Position numbers and translations under genes: made by a program
Assembly: GCA_007026445.1 (NCBI GenBank)
Contig: VDMD01000047.1
Span: 1-64,000 of the forward strand
Source of the DNA: Schizophyllum amplum
Lineage: Eukaryota; Basidiomycota; Agaricomycetes; Agaricales; Schizophyllaceae
Direction: 5' to 3'
Length of the DNA: 64,000 nucleotides
Part shown: in pieces, positions 11,415-22,293 of the stretch
Numbering within the stretch: position 1 is the first letter of the stretch
Layout: each line of letters starts with the position of its first letter
The notes under the pieces: model-generated
What the model saw: the letters and a program-made list of their open reading frames with translations, nothing else
Told to the model about the DNA's origin: nothing
The model's database searches: none

Positions 11415-12104
11415 GGTGGAGGGCGCCGAGAAGCGCAGGAGCGCTCTGGGTCTGAAAGAGATTACAGGACGTGGTGGCAATCAGGTGGAATGTGGGTTGG
11501 AGTCAATTTGTCGCACCCGTATCTAAGATTCTAAGTAATCCCTGAGCGGTCATTCACATCCTTGCACCAAGCTTCGACAGTTGCGGGAGGCCCTGGAGCC
11601 CAAGAACGCCTTCATACCAGGAATGCGACAAAGATATGCGCTGCTGAAACTCTTCATGATTGTTCACGTTGACGACCGCTGCAAGTCTTGTCGGGGTTAG
11701 ATAAGATAACGTCGATAAGATTACTTACTATCAGTACGTGTGTCGGTGATCGGAATGAATGAATTCTCGAGACGAAGCACTGGATACTTATTCAGAGCTG
11801 TACAATTCTCCGCTCGCGCTCAACTCATGATGTAAGAAACAATCAGGACTAAGTGCTTACAGGGGCGGAAGTGTGCTGGCCTCTTCCTCGCGTCACGGTG
11901 CAAGCCACTTGCCTTGAGTTTGACTCTGAGATATGCTCATGCCATTGCGGGAAAAATAAACTGCTTATGTGTGAATAGCTAAGCACAACCGCGGCGGCGC
12001 ACCACCGGTGGCGCGCACGCCAATAGATAGCCCAAGCCCCATCCTAAACACCACATCCGACGTTGCAATAGATAATTTAGAGAATTAATCGTCTCCGTAT
12101 GACT
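11415..12104. other. Intergenic stretch upstream of PSD
   Basis: Contains the promoter side of the PSD gene and the 3' side of the DUF1996 gene. Both genes are on the minus strand. No gene or repeat is recognised. Confidence 0.4.
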
Positions 12105-14072
12105 TCAGAACGAGCCCCGGCGAGCGTGCGTGAGACGCTGATGGTGGTGAGCGCAGTGCGGTGAAGCGATGTTGACGATGCCCGCAGGTGCGGAAGAGGA
12201 CGCGGGCTCCGCAGACGCCGACGTGGAGGTGGCGGCTTCCGAGGAAGCCGCAGAGCTGACGGCAGCAGCAGGCGCCATGGCAGCACCCGACTTGTAAGTG
12301 ACGGGGTTGCTGCCCGGAAGCGCAGCGAGAGTACCGGTAACTGATGATGATATTAGCATATTGGTATCCGGAGGGAGAGCGTGCGCACCCTGCTCGTCGA
12401 AGACGGGGTCGATCGAGCAACTGGTCGCATCCTCGTTCTTGGTGACGACGCCCATGTCGTAGCAGCAGTCGATACCGCCGTACGCCTGCGACGTGCACGC
12501 GCCGCACTTGTCCATAAGGCTCTGCAGCGCGCCGTCCTCCCAGCCGTTGATGAAGTCTACCGGTTGAGATTAGCGCACATCGAGCGCGAGATAGAATGCA
12601 GCATACCAGCGTGGTAGCCCCAGCCGGTCGGGTCGCCGTTAGCGAAGCTATTCAGCGTCAGTATAAGAGACAGCAGTATAGATTTACAACATACACGAAG
12701 GGCTGCGAGGCGTTCATGGCCTGGCCCCACTTGTCGGACCAGTCGCCGGTAGCCCAGTACACCTTTAGATCATGTCAATTGGATATAGGCGCTCGGGGAT
12801 AGGATACTCGGCATACCTCGATGAAGATACGCGGGAGAGTAACAGGGAAGGCAGGGTCGTTACAGGTACCGGAGTCAGCGCCGCCGGAGGGGAAGGCAAC
12901 GTGCGACTTGTGGTCGTCCGAGTCGGTGTTCTGACACAGTCGTGAGAAACACCGGTCAAGCGAAACAGCGACTGAGCGTACCACACCATCCCAGCACATG
13001 GGGAAGTTCTAGAAAAATAGAGGGTCAGAAAGGAAGAGTCAGGAGCTTGATGACCGATGCGCACAATTTGAGCACGAATACCCGACGGGCAGTTGACGGT
13101 AGGCATCCAGGGGTATGTGACGGACGTGCCCTCGAAGTCGAGGCAGTTGAACGAGACAGCCTGCTGGGCCTTGCTGTCTGCATCGTACGTGCGCAACATG
13201 GGGTCACCTTCATGTTGACGGTGAGGAACATTCTATCAGGCAGTAAACCAGACTGACCAGAGACCATGCGAAACTGTGAGGCAGTCAGTGAGATCCTCCA
13301 CAAAACGATGAGACCGATCCGTCACGCACGTCGTCGGGAAAAGCAGTGGCAGAGCCCGCCTCATCACCGAAAAGATAGTCTACAGGAGCTTAGCTTGTCC
13401 CGACGGTGCTGCATGGTGAGTGCTCACAGCTGCACGTACGGTGAGCCTGGATATACACTACTGCAGACAATGCGAACGTACGTGACGGCACCGCCCGTGA
13501 GACTGGTGAAGCTACCGTTGGCCCACCTGTGGTGGCATTAGAAAGTCGACCGTGGCACGGAATTCGTCGGGACTGACTGGAAGTACATATGCTATAAGGA
13601 AGATAAAAGTAAAATCAGAAGCGGCGAAGATAGGAAAAAGATCGCGCGCACCGGGAACCAGTAGTTCGACTTGTCCTCCTTGATCTGGGCGGACGTGCAC
13701 TCGCTCTGCTGCAGGTACGAGGTGTTCGTGATGAGGTCGAAGTTGCTGCCGCCGATGACTGAGCCCCAGCCATAAGTGAACACTCCACGATTCGCAGTAG
13801 TTAAAAACACGCACCAGAGTGAACATGAGCCGACTGGACGCCAGGCTCGACAACCTGCGTTATCATCTCAGCCAAGGCCGCGCTCGTCGAGACCACACAA
13901 ACGTACAGGGTCAGCGCGCTCGGTCACGATGAAGTCTGTTGCGTGCGTCAGTTGCTGAGTTAGCGCGAGGATTAGACGACGCACCGAGTCCCTGCAAGAA
14001 AAAGGCACTCGCGCTCGGCGCGAGCGCCGACAACGCGGTGGCCAGCAGAGCAGAACGAGCAAGGTGAGACAT
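12105..14072 (-). CDS. Secreted DUF1996 protein
   Basis: The start at 14072 gives a signal peptide, MSHLARSALLATALSALAPS followed by ASAFF. The DUF1996 domain follows across many short exons: FIVTERADPV, then GSVIGGSNFDLITNTSYLQQ, SECTSAQIKEDKSNYWFP, VSGQSGLLPDRMFLTVNMKV, CLDFEGTSVTYPWMPTVNCP, NFPMCWDG, DDHKSHVAFPSGGADSGTC, then CPAFPVTLPRIFIEV-type sequence, TGDWSDKWGQAMNASQPF and GDPTGWGYHADFINGWEDG. A cysteine-rich segment (CGACTSQAYGGIDCCYDMG) and a low-complexity Ala/Ser/Thr tail end the protein. The family is common among secreted fungal proteins and is not enzymatically characterised as far as I know. The last exon could be spliced differently, moving the stop to about 12085. One intron (about 12639-12687) contains a sequence resembling a Tn5 adapter (see findings). 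Confidence 0.85.
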
Positions 14073-15409
14073 GGCGGAGCAGAGAAATAACGAATGAGGT
14101 GGTCAATGAGAGTGAATGATTCGGCAGACGACGAGCACGCCCGAGGAGAGGCGAGGAGAAGATGAGAGAAGGGGGAGGGGGAAAGGAAAACAGTACCCCG
14201 CTCTGGGCGCCATGTCGCACCTATATAGTCGATCACGGTATAATTACCGAGGTTGGCTCAAAGTCGACATGTTGACAAGTGTCAAATGCCTCATAACCGA
14301 TTCTCAGTGATCAGGAACATACGGAGGCGTCCGCTGTGGTTTTGCCGAAGGGCGGGCGGCGGCGCTCTCGAGGACGCTCCCCCTCGACAAGGAGTTTCGC
14401 TCCCGCGCAGGCGTTCCACGGCTTTTGAACAGTTTTGTGGATGGCAAAACCATCCTGTGATACTAAACGCTGTCCTAGGTAGCCTCGTATCCTGCTAGGA
14501 TCTGGTCCGAGGGGAAAGACTCCGAAGCCACAGGGGTGCCCGTAGATTTGATGTGAAAGAGCACCAGGGGCGTCACTCCACGACTCTCCAAGGGTCGACC
14601 CCGAGTGGCTGTTTTAGCACCTAAGTGGAAGCGGAGGATTCCTAATATTGGGGAGGCGGAGGCTGAGCGTACGGATGAAACGGTAGTAACCGTCCATGTC
14701 CGTGGGAAGAAAGCAACAGTTGCCACTTCGGTCACATTAGATTACTCGATTTGGACCGTCCCCCGGCTTGCAGGTTGGATGTTGTGGGTCCATGGCGAAC
14801 TGGGCGGCTGCCCAAGCGAGTCCTATTACGTCCACGTAGACGATAGAGGAAAACGCTGATACGTGCGCCTGCAGGCCTTCTCGCAGGACAGGGCTCCATC
14901 GCGCCGCCCCCTCCCCTGGACGCATGATTGCGGCCGTCTGCCACCCTAACAGCGCGCTCGGATCGCCATTCAACGGTGACAATCTTCAGCGTTGAGCTCG
15001 TGCAAACGCTGCTCTACAGTGCCCGCTTGATTATCTACAGGCGGTGGATATCTGCATGAAACGGCCGGCTCCTACACCCACACTTCTCGAACTCCTCGAT
15101 ACCCGAAGAGGCACATCATGTGGCGCCGACGACGAGGTCTTGGTGCGGGACACGACTATGACACTTAACTGATAAGCGAGGAAAGAGGTCGGACTTCAGG
15201 TTCATTCACTTTACACTTTGGGTCTTCCCTCGTACGCGGACACCAACAGTCCCTCAAGATGCTTGATCAGTAGCCTACTATCCTCCACCCCGAAATCGTC
15301 GTCCATACATCGCCATCCTTCCCCAATGGACAGCTTCATACCCAATGCAGCGCCGTACTGAGCAGAGTTCACGTAGCACGGCGCCGACCCGCGCGATGAA
15401 CATCATATA
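14073..15409. other. Divergent promoter region, left part
   Basis: Upstream of the DUF1996 gene. No supported gene. Short overlapping frames only, and no similarity to the nearby MITEs until 15408, where the first TA target site begins. Confidence 0.4.
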
Positions 15410-16275
15410 CTGTAATGGCATGCTGAATCGCAACATCACGCATCACGGACACTACAAGCACCAGACCTGGGATTCAGTATTCCCCGGTGATTACTGCATG
15501 CTGACAGTGAGCATATTCTGAACCGGCGAAGGATAAAGATGGCGGGCCGATTGAAAGAGAATACAGTGGCCCAGCCAATCGGAGGCCGTCCTGATCAATA
15601 TGCCACCCAAAAGACCACAATCGACTCGCCGTCTTTATGCATCGCTTATTCAAAGTAAGCTCACAGTATGCGTGCAGTATGCGCCGGGGAATATTGAATA
15701 CCAATTCTGGTGAAGGGATATTCAATAACCTTCAGAGATTACTGCATCATTATCAAGAGCTTATCATGATCAAACCCATAATAAGGGCATATAGGTTATT
15801 GAGAAGTATAAAGAAATCTGGCAGTCCTGATTGGCTGAGGATTCTTTATGCCACTTAATAACCTTATCGGCTTTGTTCTAAGTCTTGATATAATTTTATC
15901 ACAATAAACATGCAGTAAAGGCCAGAGATTATTGAATCTCTCTTGTAGTGGGAGGGCTTGTTGCGTTGCCCCACGTCACGCATCACGGTGAGCTCTTATT
16001 GCCCGTTTGTCACGTAATTTTTGCCAAAATTCGTCCAAAATTCGTCTAAAAAAATGCCAATTTTTTTCCTGGACGCGCTCACAGCCTTTGGATTGCACCG
16101 CGGGTCCCTGCCTAATTTCCAGCCTTGGCTCCCGTTTGACGAAGGGCACCTAATTTATTCCACACGTGGTGGATGTTGCTTGTACATAGGCGTTGCCGTC
16201 ACGCATCACTAGGCCAATGTTGCCCCGTGTCAGAGCGTGACAGTCACGTGACTGTTGCCATTCAGCATATTACAG
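15410..16275. mobile_element. Tc1/mariner-like MITE, copy 1 (interrupted by a CACTA-type element)
   Basis: Starts CTGTAATGGCATGCTGAAT after TA (15408-15409) and ends with the near-complement ..ATTCAGCATATTACAG before TA (16276-16277). Outside the inserted 501-bp element it is closely similar to copy 2 at 16624-16983; removing the insert and its duplicated GGA leaves about 362 bp. Relative to copy 2 the right end has lost 3 bp (GCC). The copy carries the palindrome CAGTCACGTGACTG at 16241-16254. No transposase frame is present. The copies have diverged by many point changes, so they are not recent. Confidence 0.85.
15450..15950. mobile_element. 501-bp non-autonomous CACTA (CMC)-type element nested in the MITE
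   Basis: Begins CACTACAAG (15450) and ends CTTGTAGTG (15950). It is flanked by GGA on both sides (15447-15449 and 15951-15953), while the uninterrupted copy 2 has a single GGA at the same place. CACTA termini with a 3-bp target duplication define the CACTA/En-Spm superfamily. The interior is AT-rich, unlike the surroundings, and has subterminal inverted motifs (GATTACTGCATG near 15491 and CATGCAGTAAA near 15910; related ATTCAATA/AGAGATTA motifs near both ends), as expected for transposase-binding sites. It has no coding capacity. Confidence 0.9.
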
Positions 16276-16277
16276 TA

Positions 16278-16621
16278 CTTGGTTTTGAGCAACGCGCTTC
16301 TCCCTCTTCGACGTGGCCTTCACCAGCTTTCCGCCAAGATTCTCGCGGGTGGTCCCGAAGTATGGCTCGCTACATCGTTGAGAATTGCTGCCATTGGAGT
16401 CAAGCTGACCAACCTAAGGTGTCGGGCCAACAGCCGACCTTGTCTGAAGCAATATCCAAGATGTGATGGGCGCCATAGTTCAAGTTGATAGGCGGATAAA
16501 CAGCAGAAGTTACTAAGTAGATCTCGGGATGGAATGATATTGAGTATCAGCGTGCACTGGCCGCCAGAGCTGAGTGACAAGTCGAACATGGCCGGATCAT
16601 CCGCGCCGGCAACGCGCGCAT
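16278..16621. other. Spacer between the two MITE copies
   Basis: About 340 bp without a supported gene or repeat, lying between the TA target sites of the two MITE copies. Confidence 0.4.
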
Positions 16622-16623
16622 TA

Positions 16624-16983
16624 CTGTAATGGCATGCTGAATCGCAACATCACGCATCACGGAGGGCTTGTTGCGTTGCTTCACGTCACGCATCACGGTG
16701 AGCTCTTGTTGCCCATTTGTCACGTATTTTTGGCCAAAAATCGTCCAAAAATCCTCTAAAAATGCAATTTTTCTTCCCGGACGCGCCTATGGCCTTTTTA
16801 GTGCGCCGCGGGTCCCTGCCTGGCGTGGAATCTTGGCCTCCGTTTTACGAAGTGCACCTAATTATATTCCACACGCGGTGGATGTTGCTTGAAGGCGTTG
16901 CCGTCACGCATCACTGGGCAGATGTTGCCCCGTGTCAGAGCGTGACAGTCACGTGACTGTTGCCATTCAGCATGCCATTACAG
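16624..16983. mobile_element. Tc1/mariner-like MITE, copy 2 (uninterrupted)
   Basis: A 360-bp element bounded by TA (16622-16623 and 16984-16985). The termini CTGTAATGGCATGCTGAAT and its complement at the right end form an inverted repeat of about 26 bp with one mismatch. It shares its whole length with copy 1, including the tract around GTGCACCTAATT, the phrase GTTGCCCCGTGTCAGAGCGTGAC, and the palindrome CAGTCACGTGACTG (16946-16959). It ends only about 40 bp before the ATG of the Bin3-type gene, so it must form part of that gene's promoter or leader. Confidence 0.9.
16946..16959. promoter_or_regulatory. E-box-centred palindrome donated by the MITE
   Basis: The 14-bp perfect palindrome CAGTCACGTGACTG contains the E-box CACGTG and lies 66 bp before the ATG at 17025. 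The same palindrome is conserved in MITE copy 1. bHLH factors bind CACGTG, but that this site is used is inference only. Confidence 0.35.
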
Positions 16984-17024
16984 TACGCGACGCGACGCGA
17001 CTTGCGCTTTCATCCCGGTCCACC

Positions 17025-18203
17025 ATGTCAGCATCGCAAGTGCCGGTCCATGGAAACTACCACGGGTCAGCGCAATGCCAAAATAGATCTCTCCAAGCTT
17101 ACCAACACTCAAGGTACTTAGGTACTACCTGAAGCGCCCCACGCGCGACGATCCCCGTCTTGCCCTATTGCCTTCTGCCCTCTTCCCCAACGCCAGGGTT
17201 CTCGATGTAGGCTGCAACGAGGGATGGGTGACGTGCGAGATAGGTGGGCTTTATGTTCCCTCCGTTTATCACTTATAAGCTATACGACACGGCGTTAACA
17301 CTAACGTAGAGCAGCCCAGAAACATCACGCATCCCATGCGCTCGGCGTCGACATCGACGACGCGCTCATTCGGGCAGCGTGGCGACGCCGGAAGACCATC
17401 TGGTCTCTCCAAGCACCTGCTACGGAGCTGCCTGCCAGCGATGCGAGAGGATCTGGAAAACGCAAGCGCACAGCGGCGACTTCCTCGCCCGAGCCGGATT
17501 ATTTCCCTGCCTCCTGCGAGCAGCTCTTCGGCGCCATACCAATCCCGCCAGTGGAACGTCGCGACAAGCATGTATTCCCGCACAACGTCAGCTTCCGCAA
17601 CGCGGACTGGGTCAACGAGTGTATACCCGAAGACGCGGAAGGCTACGATGTCGTGCTCGCGTACGTTGCCTTTCTCTCTAGTCCACGCTTCCCCCATTCC
17701 ATCTCTCTTTCTCTTCGGTTTTTCTTCGAGTTTTCTTTCCTTCTGCATTGCACATTCTTCCAGCATGTGCTAAGTACGTTCTACAGGCTTTCCGTTTCGA
17801 AATGGATACACCTAAATGGTGGCGATGATGGACTACTCGCCTTCTTCCGTAAAGTGCATTCCGTCCTGCGCACCGGCGGCGCCTTCGTGTTGGAGCCGCA
17901 GCCCTGGGACTCATATCACAAAGCAAAGCGAATGGACAAAGTAAGCGCTCATTTTATAACAACGAACCTGCTCGTTGACGGCCACCCTTCAGCGCCTCAA
18001 AGAGACGGGCCAAAACCTCAAGCTCTGCCCCGACGACTTTGAATCGCTCCTCCGCGACATCGGCTTCCGGGAGGCGCAACACTTCGGTGCTGCCGGTACT
18101 GGCGGTCAGTCTACGTTTGAGCGTACTCACAACTGCGCACGCATGCTCATCTTCGTTGCCCACAGGCTTCCGCCGTCCAGTCGACATGTACATTAAGGTC
18201 TAG
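17025..18203 (+). CDS. Bin3-type RNA methyltransferase (MePCE-like)
   Basis: SAM-dependent enzyme of the Bin3/MePCE family, whose members methylate the 5' phosphate of small RNAs such as 7SK or U6. Exon 1 (MSASQVPVHGNYHG) joins YYLKRP to give the family HGNYHGYYLKR motif. The SAM-binding motif is RVLDVGCNEGWVTCEI, followed by LGVDIDDALIRAAW and NVSFRNADWV. The Bin3 signature is strong: LSVSKWIHLNGGDDGLLAFF, RTGGAFVLEPQPWDSY, LKLCPDDFESLLRDIGF, and FRRPVDMYIKV at the end. About 270 residues in six exons; introns near 17057-17115, 17237-17320, 17662-17784, 17941-17991 and 18106-18166. No 7SK RNA gene was found nearby. The MITE at 16624-16983 forms its immediate upstream region. Confidence 0.92.
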
Positions 18204-18545
18204 TTAATACCGAATAAACAACAGGCGCATTTTCTATGGCGAGGGGTACAAAGGACGTCCTTGCGGGCAGAAACTAGTAAGTACAATTTCGAGGTCGTAT
18301 ATAAGGAAGGGTCCTGCTATGTGATACAACCGAGCTTGGTACGCGACTGTGCAGGAACATGTATGCAATTGTGTGAAACGACGAGTCCAGTGCGTATGCG
18401 CATGATTGTTGAGTAAGGTGGCGAATGATAGGGTGGCGAATGTGAAGGGTATAAGTTAGATGAAGGTGAGAACGTAGTCGCTCTGCTCCGGGCATGGGGC
18501 AACGAAGGCGGCGGAGAACTAGCCTCGAATGTGTACATAGTCAGA
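18204..18545. other. Intergenic region between two convergent genes
   Basis: Tail-to-tail 3' regions of the Bin3-type gene (+) and the ubiquitin protease gene (-). No gene or repeat recognised. Confidence 0.45.
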
Positions 18546-21532
18546 TCATACCCGCTCGTACATGCATATGTATGCCTTCGCCCGGAGGACTTCCTCGATC
18601 GTCGTGAGGCGGACGATCGTGTCACTTATGTAGGCCCACGGGCGCGTGACAGGGCCTGGTCTGCCGTCCTTCTCTCCTGTCGATGTACCCTCCTTGCCCT
18701 CTTCCTGGCGCTGCGGAAGCGCCGTATACGCGATATAGTGCCCGCCGAGCTGTAGGGGTATTTATATGAGCCGCCATTCACCCCTTAAGAACAGTCTCCC
18801 ACTCACCATACTGCCAATATGCACCACGACCGCATACAAGCGGTACATGCACGGTGCCGCATTCCTTACATGCTCCGCACTTGCCTTGCGCCCCATCGCG
18901 CACTCCTCCTTCGTCGGCGCCAGGTACGGCTTCAGATCGAGCCACTCCGGAAACGCGACGTAGTCCTCGAGCTTCTTGAATCCGCTCGAGAAGCTCACGA
19001 AGCTCGTCTTGCTGATCTGCTGGAAGCGCTTCAAGTGGATCACCAGCACCGGCGGCGGCGCGGCGATCAGGTAGCGCTTGTACGCCGGGCGGAGGACCGT
19101 GGGCTTGGGCTTCCTTTTCTTGGACGCAGGAGCGGGGCGGGCGGAGTCGTCGGTGTCGGCGGAGTAGACGGACGAGCGCGCGGAGCCGTCGCTCTCGTCG
19201 CCGGAGGTGGCGTCGGGGTCGGCGCCCAAGCGAGATGTGGAACGTGGGATCGTGAGCGAGTGGCGAGATGGTGATGGAGGTCGGCCTTCCGCCGTTTGCC
19301 CACCCTCGCCATCAATGTCAGTCGTGGATATCGTCGGTACGAGGGGCAACGGCTTCTCGTCTGTTAAACTCCGTGTTTGCACCTCGCTCAGGTCGACCGC
19401 CGAATCTGGCGCAGACGCTGCCGCTCGACTTGATAATGACGCCCTCGACCCGTTCTCGTCCACCGGGCTGAAGACCGGTGAGGATATCGACCTCAGCGCC
19501 ACATCCTGGAGAATCTCTTCCGGTACTGTCGGACTGGCCGGCCCCACACTATCCGAGTCTTCCCCATCTTCCCCATCCTCTTCCCCTCCCTGCGCCTTAT
19601 ATACCCCATTTGCGATCTTCCAGCACCGCCGACACCCAACCATATTCTCCTCGTCCAGCACCTCGACCGCCGTGAACGCGCGCAGACATTCCTCCACGTC
19701 GGGGTAGTGCCCGAGCTTTGCCCACATACTGGGCGAGTGCGCTGCGGCCGAGGTCGGGTGATGGTGGCCCAGTAGGCCAAAATGTCCGCCCGGGAGCGCA
19801 ACGTCCGCGAGAACGCGCTGGAGGAACGCAGCCTCCGCGGGCGGAAGTTTTGGCAGCTTCGGCGATTTGGCGCGGTGGCAGGGCGTGCCCGTGCGGCTCG
19901 GGGATACGCTGGGGGTCGGCCGTACGGAGGACGGCAGCGTCGGCGGGATCGAGGGGGGCATGGAGGGTGGCGCGGGCGAGAGCGACCCGCGTCGCGAATC
20001 TGGCCCGGCGGCGGAGCCCGGGCGACTGGATGACCAGGATGTAACGCGTGCGCGGAAGATGTTGATTGGCGCCGGGGCGTCCGACGCTCCCGCGCTCGTT
20101 AAGCTGTCCGACGACGAGGCGCTGTGTGCGGGCGGCAGCTGGCCCTCGGGAATCGGGCTACTGTTCGCGAGCTCGCGACTCTGACGTGACCGGCTCCGAC
20201 GCTCCTTTTCCTTGGACGTGCGTGCGAGACCCATCGAGATGCTGAGCCGCCGCCCAAGCTTCACCCAGCCATCGGGGTTCTTGTCCTTGCGCTTGCGCTC
20301 GTTGGAATCGACCTCCTTGCTGGGACTTTTTGTGAATTCAACATGCGGTTGGTCGCTATCGGGTTTGTCTTCCGAGTCGCTGGGCTTGGCGTCCTTGTTG
20401 AAGGTACCCTCGTTCTCGTCCGATGTGTCTGCATCAGCGACGAGATCCAAGCTTCGCCGCCGATCATCCTGATCTCCGGGCAGCTCGTCCTCGTCAGCCC
20501 CGTCAATGGTCGCCGCGCGTTCTCGGCCGCCTGGCGGGGTAGATGCCGAGCGCTGAATCTGCAGAGCGGTGTTCCAGTTGGACGTCGCACCCGCAGTCAG
20601 CCTCTTCGCAAAGCTCTTGAAGCGACTGCGCTTGCGGTGCTTTCCGGCGTCGTCCGGCTTGATGCTCAGGCTCAGGTCGTTGAAGTCCTCGTATGTCTGC
20701 GAGACATGCCGGCACTTCTGACAAACGAGAACGCTCGTGAGACGGCCGGCAAAGATCATATCTGTGAATGAGACGAGCTTCGCGTCGTCTTCTTCTTGCG
20801 GGGTTACGGGCGTGACGCCAAGCTCAGGAGGGCGCCTCTTGCGTTTCTTGTGACTGGGAGGCGGTTGCCGTGCTTTGATTACCTAGGAGCACGGTGAGAT
20901 GGGTCATCGCAGTGCGAAAAGCAACGCACATCGAATTCCTCCATCCGCATAGCGTCGAGCAGAATGCGCAGAAACTCGTGCGCATCCTGTTGTGCAAAGT
21001 CCAGGTATTGGTCGTACTTCTTGCCCACGGCGTGTAGTAGCGCTCTATGCCTCGTCAGCACACGTACACGGCCATGCAAATGACACGCACTTTGGACTAA
21101 TGTTCTCCCTCCGCAGGTTGTTCTGCGTATCCCAGGCCTTGTACATCGTCTGGATGAACACGTCGCCGATGGGCATCATGTCGGACCACTCCTGCTCGTA
21201 CTCCCCCGCCTGTGTATGTGCATTCGTGAGCTGCGGCGATCGCTGTGATAGCAAATGAATCCGCGAGTGCCGCTGGACGGCTGGTGATATTGGCGAGAAC
21301 TGCGCCAGGTCAGATAGCAGGCGGGTGGCGATCAGCTGCAGGGCCGGTCAGTCAGCTGGAGCGCGCGATAACGACTTGATCAGCCACGCACCCCCTGCAG
21401 AACCGAATTCATGAAGCAGGTGTTCCCATGATTGATGAGGCCTGGAGGTAAGAGCGCGGTCCGCTCCTGCTCCTCGCGCTCCTGGCGGGCCTTATAGAGC
21501 TCCTGGGGCGTCGGGGACTTGTGTTTGACCAT
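18546..21532 (-). CDS. Ubiquitin carboxyl-terminal hydrolase (USP family, C19)
   Basis: Cysteine protease that removes ubiquitin. The start at 21532 gives MVKHKSPTPQELYKARQERE, then the Cys box GLINHGNTCFMNSVLQ. Further landmarks: QEWSDMMPIGDVFIQTMYKA, DFAQQDAHEFLRILLDAM, SFTDMIFAGRLTSVLVCQKC with DFNDLSLSI, LVIHLKRFQQISKTSF, and the His box LGGHYIAYTALP, ending AYISDTIVRLTTIEEVLRA then KAYICMYERV. The structural zinc site is split: the first pair (CQKC) and second pair (CRRC) are separated by a Ser/Pro-rich insertion of roughly 350 residues (about 19690-20700). The full protein is about 900 residues. The insertion is low-complexity and probably disordered. Catalytic Cys and His are present, so it should be active. 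Confidence 0.9.
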
Positions 21533-22293
21533 AACAAGCTATGAATGAAACCAAGTAGCGCAATAAAAAGTCACTAAATCGCGGGAGGACTTTGGCGCTC
21601 TGGACACGATGACGGGGTTCAGGAGGAGATGCTCGGGCTGTACCTTTTCAGCATAATCTCCATTATTCACCGGGCCGTCATGCCGAATGGCCGAAGTTCA
21701 ACGTCACACGTGACATTGCAAGCGCCCACAACTTCCATTTCACGTTTACTGCCAGAGGAGTAACCAAAGGCTCATTGGGGCCGTAGCCAGTTCATCCCGG
21801 AGAGACCTTCTGTCTGACGGCGAGCTGATGACTTCACTGACCTCACCTGGATATGCTATTATGCTGAAGCTCGGGGCGTGAGAGGAAGCGTACTGCAGAA
21901 GTAAAGGAAGTCGAGAACCCCGGCACTCAGAAGCCAGAAGCATCGATGGGCACAAGAGAACAAGTTAGGTATGTCCGAACGCGCCTTCTCGATTGACGTC
22001 ACGACCGCCTCCCCTTAGAGACTAGTCTGCCCAGTCTGCCTTCAAAAGTCCTTGGCCCGTCGCACGCGCATACAGCTGTTACTAACAGTTCCACGATCGT
22101 CTTCCATACACCAGCCAATCCATCCAAAGCGTCCGTATGCGCATCTAAAAGCACAAGTAAATGTATGCGCTGGCAGAGATCATATGCACAATCCCATAGC
22201 TGCCGTCCTACAATCCCTACCACTGCGCTGAGCTCCCATAAGCTGCCACAGCCCGGCGAGCCAGGACCTTCAAAGCACCGCCCACGTCTACTG
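21533..22293. other. Intergenic stretch upstream of the ubiquitin protease
   Basis: Between two minus-strand genes. It holds a CACACGTGAC motif near 21703-21714 but no recognisable gene. An upstream exon of the protease cannot be excluded. Confidence 0.35.
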
